A stretch of 64,000 nucleotides of DNA from Apostichopus parvimensis. Lineage: Eukaryota > Echinodermata > Holothuroidea > Aspidochirotida > Stichopodidae. This document shows, piece after piece, positions 35,616-47,829 of this stretch; within the stretch, counting starts at the first letter, position 1; every line of letters starts with the position of its first letter. A model generated the notes under the pieces. That model was not told the origin of the DNA. It saw only the letters and a list, made by a program, of their open reading frames with translations, and did not search any database. Position numbers and translations under genes: made by a program. Where the stretch lies: positions 191,954 to 255,953 of the forward strand of contig KN883682.1 in the NCBI GenBank assembly GCA_000934455.1. The letters are read 5' to 3'.

Positions 35616-37446
35616 GGCCGTATGGCAATCCGTTTTAACATTAACCTCGTATTCTACTTAAGTAGAAGTAATTCTACTTAAGTAGAATACAAGTTAGCTT
35701 AGTTGAAATTAATTGCACTTAAGTAGAATTGTAGTTTACTTAAGTAATTTAATTATATTTCACTTAAATCAAATTACCACTTTCTTTTAAGCTTAAGTTA
35801 ACTTCAATTTCACTTAAACTTAATTGTATTCTACTAAAGTAAAATACAATTCTACTTAAGTAAAATTGAATTTATCTTAAGTAAAAGTGGCATTCTTTTT
35901 CACTTAAGCTAAATGAATTTTACTTAAGTAAAATTGTGTTTTACTTAAGTAGAATACAATTAAGCTTAACTGAAATTGAATTTAACTTAAGCTAAATTTT
36001 ATTCTACTTAAGTAGAGTAAAAATGCACTTAAGCTAAACCAATTGCATTTTACTTAAGTAAAATTCAATTCTGCTTAAGTAAAATACAATTTAGCTTAAG
36101 TGGAATTGAAGGATCGGTCGTATGGCAAGCCGTTCTAACATTTACCTCGTGAGGAGAAGTGGTTGGTCTGGGGGCAATGTTTACATGGGCACCATGTCTT
36201 GTGGTACGACTACTACTAGTACCAGTGCTTGTTGGTGTGTCGTGTTGAAGTTCCCTTGCCCTCAAAAGTGTCCTTCCAATTGCATCAGCAACAGTTTGCA
36301 ACGATTGATTAGATGGCTGCATTTCACGAATGTCTAACGTTCAGACTCAGTGATAAACATGGCTTTGCTTCATTTGCTAAGGGTAAGTATGGTGTTATGT
36401 TCGTACATACACAACGAAAGCCATGGCAGTAAGGGGGAATGGTCGCAAAAAGTTACGTAACTAGTACGTCTTGAACGTAACTCTATAGGTCTCGCACCAC
36501 AATTAATTGTTCCATTGACTTACACACTAAACTTGTCACTTTCAAGACCTGCCAAAGCATTGACAGAAGTTTTCAACTGGTATATCCTACCCGCCACACG
36601 AGAGCTGAGATCTTGGCCTATCATGGCACTTGCAAACTTCCATATCATGACCGTTTAGATTTTGAGCTAGAAGAGGAGACATTTTAGCATACTGAACCCC
36701 AACCTTCCATCTGCTCGTTCGGAGTAATATCAAAATTTAACCAAACATTTTCTAAAATGGTTTATATCACCTTCGATCCTCCATATTTTCACACCATCTG
36801 TACTTTAAATTATGCTCTTTCATATAAAGGCAGAACAAACGATGACAGTAACTGATAACATGTTTAAACAAGCTTTACCTTAGGTACTTTTACATATTTT
36901 CTCTGACAATGCTTAACTTTTTGAGAGGATGAACACAATACTCTAATGGTGGTGCGGTACCTATAATAGTATACAAAGTCACACTTCGCGGCAAGTACAG
37001 TGACGCAATGAGTAGCATACTGATTGACCAATCACATTTCACTTAAGCGTAATTCTATTTCACTTAAGTAAAATGCAATTTAGCTTAAGTGAAATTGAAA
37101 AGCCATTTTGCTTAAGTAGAGTAGCATTTTACTTAAGTAAAATTGAATTTTACTTCAGCAGAATTGCATTTTACTTAAGTAGAATTGTATTTTACTTAAG
37201 CTTAATTCAATTAAGCTTAAGCTAAATTTAATTTTACTTAGGGAAAATACGATATAGACAAAAACCGTTTGAACTTAAGCTAATATGAATTCCGCTGAAG
37301 TGGAATACAATAAAGCTTAAGTAAAATGCAATTCTACTTCAGTGCAATTAATTTCACTTAAGCTCAATTGTATTGTACTTAAGTGGACATAATTCTACTT
37401 AAGCAGAATAGCGAGGTAAATGTTAAAACGACTTGCCATAGGGCCG
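35616..37446. mobile_element. TIR element built of ACTTAAGT palindrome arrays
   Basis: The left end (35616-35649) and the inverted right end (37411-37446) share GGCC-TATGGCAA-x-x-CGTTTTAACATT-ACCTCG with few mismatches. Inside each end lies a dense array of the 8-bp palindrome ACTTAAGT or its variants, usually extended to TTTTACTTAAGTAAAA or TTCTACTTAAGTAGAA, about every 15-25 bp (35650-36108 and 37040-37410). The ~900 bp between is largely non-repetitive and contains another copy of the terminal motif at 36117-36150. No transposase is recognised, so this looks like a non-autonomous element or two nested ones. Confidence 0.7.
36150..36322 (-). pseudogene. Exon-like fragment inside the palindrome element
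   Basis: The minus strand is open for ~60 codons starting MQPSNQSLQTVADAIGRTLL, continuing RARELQHDTPTSTGTSSSRT, and reaches CACGAG|GTAAATG, a good donor. Composition and helix-then-Ser/Thr-rich layout look like a genuine N-terminal exon, but I cannot name the family. It may be a captured host exon. Confidence 0.3.
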
Positions 37447-37778
37447 CTTTCGAAATGTGAATTAGCTATAATCCGGCTCTTTGTAACGTACTATACGGAC
37501 AACTATAGGCATATTTCACGTTTCGCAAAAAATTAGCTAACTGTGCAAGTGCAGTGTGTAACTAATACTAACATTTCGCTAGTAAACATTTAATATTGAT
37601 ATTACTATCTCTCAGAAAGTGAGACTATGAAAACAATTTAAAAATTGCTTTTCTTGTATAAATGGCCAGACCTGTTCCTTACGATTATGAACCACGTTTT
37701 AAGGCGGCGATAATTACAAGAAAGAGAAAATAATGTACTCAGCGATGACGATAAGAATCAAAACGTAGGCCTAATATT

Positions 37779-37960
37779 CTAAGGCTTGGTAATACTGACT
37801 GTTGTGACTGTGGTTTGTGCAACGTTATGCCGAAAGAAGTAGAGTGCATATCTTGAAAAGGTCTGGTTTCTTCTTCGGATGTGGAAACCAAATCTGTGAT
37901 TCTTTACTCGGGAAGAATGACTGTTACAACCAAACGCCTGACAGTACGGAATTTTGTTGG
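37779..37960 (-). pseudogene. THAP-type zinc finger fragment with a frameshift
   Basis: The minus frame reads KIPYCQAFGCNSHSSRVKNH, with the C-x4-C opening of a THAP/C2CH finger near a would-be N-terminus. A shift of one base then gives WFPHPKKKPDLFK, which resembles the next conserved part of THAP domains. THAP domains are common in P-type transposases. Short and broken, so the call is tentative. Confidence 0.35.
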
Positions 37961-38778
37961 GCTTCACTTCGAGTAACGTCTAGCCTTTATGTAGGCTATG
38001 TACGGTATATTTTTCATATGCAGTATAACCTACACAGTATAAGTATAGCCTAGCATACATATCGCGTCTGGATGTTGAAGTTATAACCAAGTTGTCCGGA
38101 TAGTACGTCATCCGTGGCCCAGGTCACATGTATTTGCATATCAATGGCGATCTCCAGCGGTTTTGTTCAATCAACCTCAATGAGCGCCATTGGCGCCATT
38201 CTCAACTTTCAAAAGGTCGGTACTAAATTTTTAGATAAATTCTTGGGATCAAGAAGTGGTTCATTTTAAAGCCTATATTTAAAACAACAATTAGGAATAT
38301 GATTCCGTGCTGCCTTCAATTCCACTTTATGCCAAGTTTTACAAGGAAAAGTCGTGGGTCTACCAACAATAGGCGCAATATAGTTGTAAAATAAAACAAT
38401 TGTGATAAATCAGAAAAGCGTTACATTCCATTTTTACCGTTAAATATGTACAAAAGAAACGCACTTAGCTTCGCTAAACATCGAAATCAGGTAAACGAAA
38501 GTGATTTCTTCCAAACACCAAAGAAGATATGCTTACTGTCGCTGCATGACAGCTCTCACCTCCAGCCAACAACCACACTCCATCAAGCGGATTTCCTGTA
38601 TAACTGTATCAAATCAAGTATCACGATACTTTTAAAGAAAAGTCACCCACGAAAGAACCTGGGCACGAAAAACCAAACAACCGAACGACTGATCCGCTCT
38701 CAACTCCAGTCCCCTTGCATCGAGACTGTGATTGTGTTATCATCGTCGGGTGTGTATCACGATTCCCCTCGAAGGGGA

Positions 38779-38822
38779 GCAGATACTACACATGATCTTA
38801 GCCAAAATGCCGAGAAGCGAAT
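38779..38822 (-). pseudogene. U2 snRNA 5'-end fragment
   Basis: The minus strand reads TCGCTTCTCGGCATTTTGGC then TAAGATCATGTGTAGTATCT, matching the conserved U2 5' end, including the branch-point recognition element GTAGTA, with only a couple of substitutions. Similarity ends after ~45 nt. The Sm site and 3' stem-loops are absent, and a CCCCTTCGAGGGG hairpin follows instead. It is therefore a truncated pseudogene or retroposed fragment. The long plus-strand frame over it (38446-38934) is fortuitous. Confidence 0.75.
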
Positions 38823-38825
38823 TAA

Positions 38826-39440
38826 GTATCACGATTACTCAGTGAAACTGATAATACTAATTGCTCACCCCTCACCGATTCTACGAGGGGAAGTTGTGAT
38901 CCTTTTACATGCCATTAACTTACCCTCTCTTTGAAAATGTAAAACGAATTGCACTATCCATTCTAGTAACATGATGATTGTTCAATGTTAAAATCTTTGA
39001 ACATCTATAGTTACTGAGTGTCTAGTTACTCAATATAAACAAATTCCATCCAGTTTATTATCGAGTTGTGAAGTAGGAAACCCATAATGGTTATTTACTT
39101 CGCAGTATACAATTGGTGTTATACAAATTAGGAATCACTTTTACTCAGTGAAACCGATAAAACTGATTTCTCACCCCCTCACCGATATTACGCGGGGAAG
39201 TTGTGATCCTGTTAAATTCTATTAACTTACACTCTCTTTGAAAATGTAAAACGAATTGCAATACGTATCCATTCTAGTAACATGATGCTTGTTCAATGTT
39301 ACAATATTTGAACATGTATAGTTTCTGAGTGTCTAGTTACTCAATATCAACAAATTCCATCCAGTTTGTTTTCGAGTTGTGAAGTAGGAAACCCTATAAT
39401 GGTTATTTACTACGCAGTATTCAATTGGTGTTATAATTTC
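38826..39440. repeat. Tandem duplication, ~305-bp unit, two copies
   Basis: Copies at about 38826-39118 and 39132-39440 share TTACTCAGTGAAAC, CTCTTTGAAAATGTAAAACG, CATTCTAGTAACATGATG and CGAGTTGTGAAGTAGGAAAC in order. They start right next to the U2 fragment. No coding function seen. Confidence 0.85.
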
Positions 39441-40689
39441 CTCAAAATTGTTGATGTTACATACGAATTATATGACTTGTAGGTACCATGTTAGTCGTAT
39501 TCAATGATATTGAAAAGAAGCTTGTATGAGTTTAACGTTATATTTGATGATTTATTTACACAAATATAATCGTAGTATATATGAGAAACGTTAAGTGATA
39601 CTTACCTAGATGAAATCCCATTTAAATATATATCAAGCTGTCTGTGTCAAGTCGCAGTAACATCGCAGTAAAAAAAGGCTACGACAACAAACGTGTAAGC
39701 TTTGCGTCGTAAGAAGTTGGAACAATATGTATACGTTGAAATACTCACATGACCGTAGCAGCGAATTTGGACTTTGTGACACGCACACCCATCGTTTAAA
39801 CCTAAGTATACTTTAGAGCATGTGTATTGTCATAGACTATTGTTTACATCTAACATAAAGTCTTAATCATTTCGGCTAAATTGTTTGATAATATTTTACC
39901 TTTTTATGTAAAATGAATATTAGAGCTTGATAATGCATTCCGCATAAATACACACTTACATGTCCCAGCGAAACGTAACCCTCTATTCGTTCTGTATTAA
40001 CAAGTTCCAGTATTTGCATGTTTTGCAACAAGATTGTACATTTTTAATACTTTTTTTTTCCAAATTTGTAACAATAGCGGACATTTAAATAACAAGAGAG
40101 CATCTTTTAACATCAAACTGGAAATGAAAATGTTTATCTGCTAAAACTCTACTTTATGAACACGTGAAACTTTGAGGTTTTCAAACACCAAGGGATGGGA
40201 GGGGGGGGGGGGTAAGTGCTCCCCGGTAAAAGTGTCTCTACGCTCGGTGTACACACAGAGAACGCATTCCGATTACAAAAAAAGTTGATAGATTAGTCTT
40301 TCGTCTTGTATAGTAAAGTATAGTGGCCCTACATGGAAGTTTGTTCACAATATTGGGAAGGGATTCAACTATCTTTGGTATTTTCACCCACTTGATGATA
40401 TTACAACATTTTGTCAGAAAAAAAAAAAATAATTCAAAACTGCTTTGGAATTGTGTCACTAATACCCAGGGGAATAGAGGTTTAATCTCGAAGTTTCTAC
40501 ATTTTACCTCAACACTTGAAATTTGCATGAAGTTTTAAAATAAAAGTGAAACTTTCTACAGATCATAAAGTTTATAACAAATTACGGCTAATAATTTAAT
40601 TGCCTGTAACAGAATCAAGCTGAATGATTCAGCAATGTTGTGGGGTTAGAAACATCTTTACAACCCCATATTATCCTATTCGCAGGGCT

Positions 40690-40775
40690 TCTAGCTTTAT
40701 AGGCGATACCCTAACCAAGTAGGCTATGGACACTGATGGTAAGCCTGTTTGTAGGTTCGAAACCTGTAAGGAAAG
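40690..40775 (+). pseudogene. tRNA-like relic
   Basis: A box A-like TAACCAAGTAGG (one mismatch) lies ~35 nt before a perfect box B GGTTCGAAACC, whose flanks can form a T arm. The acceptor and anticodon stems do not pair well, so this is a tRNA-derived relic or SINE head rather than a working tRNA gene. Confidence 0.35.
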
Positions 40776-42931
40776 TTGTCATTCAATTGAAGGCTCTTTC
40801 GAGCAATGATAGTCATATTTTGCCTAACTAGATCTGAATCATTATCACCTCGAAATCATCAGCTAGTTAGACTTCGTACTTCCGTATAACGTTGTGGTAC
40901 ACTTAATTTCCACAAAAATATATTATTGTTAGCAATACCCTGCAGTGACAATAGTTGAAATGACATTTTAAACCTTTGAGTGACTCTGCACAATTGAGTT
41001 TCTAAAACCCTTTTTTCTGATAATGCTTAATCCTTAATCTTATCTATGACTTTGCACCAAACACAGGTCTGGACTTTGGCAAAACACAAGTTGATACTTA
41101 TCTGTTCAAAACGAAAGTAAACATTACTGTACTTTACAAGCATTGTCTCTCTAGCTTATATGAACACTTCATATCTAATTATATCGTTAAACTACTCAAA
41201 CTGATAGGGCTTGGAGAGCTGTTGATGGTTGTATTAATCTTACCCAACAAACAATGCCATTACAATCGATAAATACCTCTTCTATCTGTAAAGATTCTGG
41301 ATGTAGCTAGCAGTCTATTGGTTTCGGTTTGGGCGTCTTCCTATTAAAGGAATGCGTTATGGTAACGAGTCGGGTAAATGGGAACTGATGGAAGGTTTAT
41401 TGTATTTATAAATCGTGCCAAGCAGTGTACAAAGACGCAAAAGATCATTTGAATTATGCAGTTACGTTATTGGCATCTTATCTAGCAGGTCATCGTTGCC
41501 AGAAGTAATTGTTGAAAGGATGTTTTATTCAATTAGTTCAATAAAAAAGAAATGCAAATACCAGATATTTACGATTGCCAACAAGATGCAGCATAGGCTT
41601 ATATAGACATATTTATTTTTATTGAAAATTAATCTGCGGGTATGTTTTGCATTGCAAATCAAGGATGAAAATTGCCCAAACTCTGGGGCACCAGTATTCA
41701 ATACGTTCGGATGCTTACATACGCTTAACCATTACCGAAGAAACTAAACAGAGTTGTCATATCTAACCTTTATGATAGTTTACCATTGTATAAAAACCCA
41801 CCATTCAATTTTGATATATTTCTTAATTTAAAATGTAAAGCTTGAACCCACAGGTAAACACAGCAAACTTTGAACTTCTTAATAAGTGCGAAATTTTTAT
41901 CTGAATAAATACACTTGAGTGGTAACAAAAGAATGATTACGTGACGTGTGTTGTTAATTATTATAGACATAAGTTAAAGCAGAGGGAGGCATTTATGTTT
42001 AGAGAGTTATTAAATTAGTCTTGTTGAACTGATCAATAATAGATGAAGCTCATGTGAAAACATTTAAGAGGTACAAAAACGATATAATAAATTAGTTCAT
42101 AGCAATATTATCATTTCATTTTTTGAAATATTACCAACTTCACAATCATCCTCATGCTTTGGTTAGCAAAAACCTGATCAACATTTACTAATTTCAACAA
42201 ATATTCTGTGCAACAGGTGGCTGAAAAAAAGGTAAATTACGTTTACTTAAGCTTAACTCCAGCAAAAAAAACCAACTGATAGGAATTCAGTCAAAATAAG
42301 TTAACTTGTATCTCACATAAAATTCTGTTCAAGATTGACACGCTGCTACACTTGTTTTTGTTTACATATGTTGATCATATCGACGATTAAGAGAGCAATT
42401 ATCAGAAATACTATCTGAGAGCTCCAAAGTCCTATACAAAATTTGAGTTAACGAATGAACCTGCTTGAAAGTACGATATGTTCAGAAAGCATATGAAGGT
42501 TAAATATAAGGTCAGAATAACCGAATGCATTGTATGGGTCTTTGGATATTTTCCTTAGTGCAGACAACACAACTTGAAAAGAAATACAAAACTGTAACGA
42601 ATTTTTGCACATATGATATTCAATTTTGAAGAAAACGATATATTTACCGATGGCACTATAGTACCAACTTTACAACAACAAAGATTGTTCCCGCCAAATC
42701 ACAGTTGAAGTCTTTCACTTAACGTGTAGTAGGTCTTCTAAATTAAAACAATCATAACATATTTTACAGTGGTTCAATCCTCATTGATGTAAAGTTGAGT
42801 CATGATTCCTTTGACGATGACAGGGGTTGTCTAAATCCCCTTACATCTATCTCTCTGTGTTCATGCATACTCATTAACCAGTCTGTGCTCAGTGCGTATA
42901 TTTGTCCCGCCTGTTACTTTTACTTGCCATC

Positions 42932-42973
42932 CGGTCTCTGAAGAAGATCCTGCTAGGATCGAAACGTCAGGCC
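42932..42973 (+). ncRNA. Hammerhead-ribozyme-like motif (Penelope-associated type)
   Basis: The core box CTGAAGA (42938-42944) is followed by a perfect 5-bp stem II, GATCC-TGCTA-GGATC, then GAAACGTC (42961-42968). The GAAA box, the 2-bp stem III (AC/GT) and the cleavage-position C are all present. GGTCT before the core can pair with AGGCC after it as stem I. An extra A precedes stem II. Minimal hammerheads with a very short stem III are known from Penelope-like retroelements. Nothing else of such an element is recognised nearby. Confidence 0.5.
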
Positions 42974-44448
42974 CATTTACTTTTACACAACTGTTGTGTT
43001 TAGCATACAATCATACTGACTGGCTAAACTAAAGTCTTCATTTGTTCTAATTTATTTTCAAAATCATGACAAGCACTGTGATCTCTCCGTGGCGTGTTTT
43101 TACTTTAAGGGGCATTCTCATTTTAAGACTAGACGTAAATCATGTGCAATTAGCCATCAAGTCATCTTTATCATCGCCTCTCTACCAACTCAATAACCTT
43201 AAAATATTGAACTTAATAATCGATCATATATTTCTTACGTTTCGGTAGGTTCCAATCCTGAAAACAGATCGATACATGTTGTATTTTGTTCTATGCTACA
43301 CTGCTATACTCTTTCAGAAAGTGTTAAAGTAAATTTGAAGTATGCAATCTATGAATGCCCAACTAATATACTGAAAGAAGAATATAATGTACAGAATGGA
43401 AATTGTGTTGACTGCGTTCAAAATATAACGTTTCTTATTATATTCCTCTTCACACCATAATCACTCAAACAGCAATGTTTAGTATTCCTTGCAAAAGAAG
43501 GAATGTCTGTTAATGAATCATATTACAAGCTACGAAAGTTAATTTAACAGTATCTATATGCGTCATAACAGGTAATGTTAGTATATCACTGTTCTACGTA
43601 CAATCTTTCTCATATTTCGTTTAGAGTGTAGTTTCCTAATGTCTTTGTGTTATAAAGTATCATTTATCTTCTTTTGAAGTTTTACTAAACACGTATAGGT
43701 GAGTAAATACAAATAGTCCATGCGTGTCTTTGCCTCATTTATAGTTATCTAGTTGTAAGGCTGAGAATATATTAAGCATAGTGAGGGCAGCATAAAAACT
43801 GAATATCTTAGCTTGGTACAAGATACCGTGACATTGAATGAACATTCTGAATGATTGATCCGATTAATGTCAGCGATGGAAATAACATCGAATTTTACTA
43901 TTGGTACGGAAAACACTATAAAACAGCCGTATGTATACTGTCGTTCACATATATAAACAAACAAAAGCATTATTTGTTACGAATGATGACACATATTTGC
44001 CAAAATGCGATCTCATAATTCAGTCTTAATATATTTCGTTGTATAGTCGAAGTACCTATGTTGAAATCTCAGAAGGGCGACAATTGACTATAGTAGCTGT
44101 ATTTTAGTCACAAGATTATAGCATTCGTCACTTTTGTTGCTGTAACAACTACATAAGCGAAAATATTATCGTATGGTAGAGCTGTTTATTTATTATATTT
44201 ATTTTTAGCTCAGTGTTTTCAATAAGACGGACGTGCACCAGAGAGATTATTACCTCACCTTATTTTAACAGTTCTTATCTTTCAAGTGCAATTGGATTCA
44301 TTTGAGATGGTATAGTAGTACCTTCGTAAATGAGTAACTAACTAAAGAAGAGACATATAACGTTTAAACGATTGAAAGGAAGGTTCCTTCATAAATAATC
44401 TTGGACCAAAAGAACTACTTTTTTCATTTACTACTACAGCCCCCCCCC

Positions 44449-44498
44449 NNNNNNNNNNNNNNNNNNNNNNNNNNNNNNNNNNNNNNNNNNNNNNNNNN
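44449..44498. other. Assembly gap (50 N)
   Basis: Fifty unknown bases directly after a poly-C run, typical of sequencing failure at a homopolymer. Confidence 0.99.
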
Positions 44499-47373
44499 CC
44501 ACTCTCAATACTGAGCCCATACACAAGGATTATGTTATTGATGTGAACAAAATTGCTACTCATATCTGTAAGTCTTTACTTGTGTTCAATATTTACACAT
44601 CAGCGCCACATTCCAATCAAAGCGCTACCCCCAAACTATGTGATGCAACTCACCAGTAAAGTTAGCAAAGTTACGCTGTTATTGAACATCTGTACGAAAG
44701 GTACTTTCCAAAACAGACTAAATGAAATAGCGCCACTCTTTTAACACTAAATTCAGAGCTTGTTTGTCGTAACAGTTGGGGTATGATGCGATTAACTGTT
44801 ATGAAGTATGTGGCATGAATATTGATATTCCGTGATGTTTTGTTTTATTCTTGTCATTTTCTTGTCATATGTTCAGGGGTGTGATTGAGGTACGATTCTT
44901 CCCACCATGATTTTAGGTCGTAAGGTTGGTTAGAATCCGTGCATTCATTTAGTCGTATTATACCACATCGCCTCTTACCCCTTTACGACAGCTAAAGTCT
45001 CTGTACGCAGCTAATCATATCTTCAACCACCCACACAACAAATCATCTTTAAACTTGAAAAACGAAAGTAAACATAGCTATCAATCGATAGCAAACAATA
45101 AACTGAACTTTGAATTGCAGTTATAAGCAGACAAGAAACAATAATCTGTGAAATGTTTCATATGTAATGTCTGTTGAGTTTATATATAGCCATGTAGTAG
45201 ATAGTGTGAGTTTTAGACTTGTTGCATCTAATGAACTATGATAACGACTGGGGCTGCTGTCGGGACGAAGTGTTATGATGAAAGAATGATCACTGGCTTT
45301 TTGTCCTCTTTATTTCTGGTTTGGCCAAAAAAATACAACACTCACACATGTGGGTAAAAACATGGATTGTCACCATTAATCCACCCGGTGAATAATTATC
45401 TTTCTGTAAACAAATAAATATTTTCATGCATGAACTGGTCAATTTTCTTCAGAGAGCACAAATCAATATCTCGAAGAGTAAATAATGTACATTGTTCTAA
45501 CAATAATGGGTTCTCAGATGTAAATATATATGTTGTATATTATTTCAGTAAGGAATATTGAATGGAGTATGAACTAAATATCCAAATAGTATGAACTTTA
45601 ACCACTTAAATCAGCTGTTTGCGTTTTGTCGCCGTTTTCCCATTTTTTACATATATTCATCACAAAAGAGCAAACTAAGATATTAGCCAAGTTTTTTCCC
45701 CTGTCAAGAGCGTTAATTGGCGAGTAATTACGGACTTCTGCAGATAAGGAGTAAAGTGTCTTCTGACGAAATCCTCATTTAAAATTGATCACATACAGTT
45801 CCCCAAATCCACTAGTTTGAATTCAACCAATCAGTGATTAGCTAACATGTTTATTTATGAGCCGGGGCTTAAAATAGATCCTTTGAAAATCCGCTCTATA
45901 GTAATGTGAAAATCCGCCCTTTAGTAAGACTGCCGTTCATTTTTCGCCACTGCCCACTTCTTTACCTTTCAAGGTTATTAGACTGGAACGTTAGCCTGCG
46001 TGTTACGTAATCAGTTCGCCAAGCCTAGCAAATGAAATTCAACTTGGAAGTCACTTGCACAGCTCAAATTTCCCGCGATCTCAGCGAGAGGCCATTAATA
46101 TGTCGCTCATAGAATTTAAATATTCATATTATGGGCCGGCTTTATTGCGATCCTAACGGAAAATATCTACAAGAAAAAAACGTTCAAAGTTGTAATTTTT
46201 TTCAACCATTATTCCACCATTTGAAGTAATATTTATATAGATAACTATTTATGTATATCGTTATGGCATCGTGGGGTCAATGAGGTTGAGAAAGTAATAG
46301 AAAAGGACGCAAAAAGGCTGCTTCAAGTTAATCGTAGAGATTTAAAACATCCAGCAATATAAGAAATTTTTATTCCCTTACTTTTGAGCATTTTTGTTTT
46401 TGATTTGGGTAACAGTTTTTAGTTGTTAACAGGTTGCATCATTTGATTTGAAGAACATTTGTATAGAACAACTTCAAACACTACACAAGTATATCACATC
46501 GGAATATTATATTGACACAAATGGACATGCGTATTCATTAAATACACAATACAAGTATACCATACGACGGACTGACCTTCGACCTAACTTGTTAAACACT
46601 GAATCTTAAGTAATCTTGCTTAGAGAATCTCAGTTCTAGGCTTGGGTACTTCACATATCAGTGTGGTATCCCTTCCCTCTCTTTCTATGCAACTGACTTG
46701 CGCACAGACAAGTGTTACCATTTGAAGATAATTGAACTTCGTATATTCAAACAAAACTTTATCATACTGCAATAAGTTCTGGTAATAAATAACATAGATT
46801 TCGCCAATTAATTCAGAGATAAAACAAACTTGCTCTTAAATATTATCCAAAGCGAAACTGTAATCAGTGCCGTAGACTTTATTGCGACAACCCTGGAGTA
46901 ATTCTGTATAGTCTGTATTGTAAGGGTTCGTTATTTTATAATTATATGAGAATACGTTATATGTTATAATTTGCTTGGATCAAATCTTAGCTCGAATAAT
47001 TGTATCTTTCTTCAGAACGAAATAAACGAACTATATAGAATAAGTAATGTCAATGGTCCAAACAAGATAAGTGGGGAGGGGGGTGGAGGAGTAGGGTGAC
47101 GGGGTTGGGAGTCTTGGAGTAAAATGAGTGCGGTGATAGCAAAATACTTTCAGTTACATGCAGGCACTCCATGATATGACGTTCTACTAATTTCCAATCT
47201 ATCGATACAGAGAAACTTTATGCAAGTATGTCATGGAACAATTCAGCAACAACATCTACCGAGACCCTGGAACACGTCCTTGATATATTATTTGTGTCTG
47301 TATCGAATTGTTTTTAAAATGCAAGATGTCCGAATGTACATGTACTGTGCTATGTATTGTGTCTAACATTTAC

Positions 47374-47484
47374 CTTTCGTCAGTTTGAAACGCATTTTAA
47401 AGTTGAATATCAGATAGAACAAGGTATTCGGGATTAATAGATGATCCCATTGTTCATCTCCTCCATGTACAGCCACATTAGGAT
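47374..47484 (-). CDS. Isolated exon candidate, perhaps of gene 2
   Basis: The 111-nt open stretch starts PNVAVHGGDEQWDHLLIPNT and ends FKMRFKLTK, with a strong pyrimidine-rich acceptor (TTTTTTGTGTGTTTATAG) and donor AAAG|GTAAAT, phase 1/1. Gene 2's last mapped exon ends in phase 0, so at least one exon between them would be missing. Confidence 0.35.
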
Positions 47485-47829
47485 CTATAAACACACAAAA
47501 AATCTATGATGAACATTTATTTATCATCAGTTACGTGATTCTAGTCAAATTTCATAAAACAAAATAAAACTTATATATGATGTATTCAATTTGAATGAAA
47601 ATGTAAATTATTGATTATTATTCAAGAATCCCTTATATAGTTTACATGGTATTTTTTATGAGTAAACAAAGTAAAAATTGTATAAAAATGCTTGATAACG
47701 AGGAGGTTCTTCTAGTCATCAAATTTTCATTCCTGTAATTTTGTTTTTCTCCTGAGACGGAGTCAGTTGATGTCAGGCAACGACAATACGAGAACCAACG
47801 TTGGGGATACTTGATTATATTACTTCCAA

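Larger units (their letters stand above)
39500..47370. other. Gene-poor stretch
   Basis: Apart from the tRNA-like relic, the hammerhead-like motif, a poly-G run at 40201-40212 and the 50-N gap, I find no exon with both splice signals and a recognisable product. It could contain 3' exons or UTR of gene 2 that are too short or diverged to recognise. Confidence 0.3.

Noticed and set aside
38446-38934. 162-codon open frame on plus
   Set aside because: It runs antisense through the U2 fragment and one unit of a tandem repeat, has no recognisable domain and has no splice or start support. Treated as chance.
45850-46150. Possible inverted repeat around AGCCGGGGCTT and GGGCCGGCTTT
   Set aside because: On checking, the flanks do not match in inverted orientation. 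Only a GC-rich core is shared.
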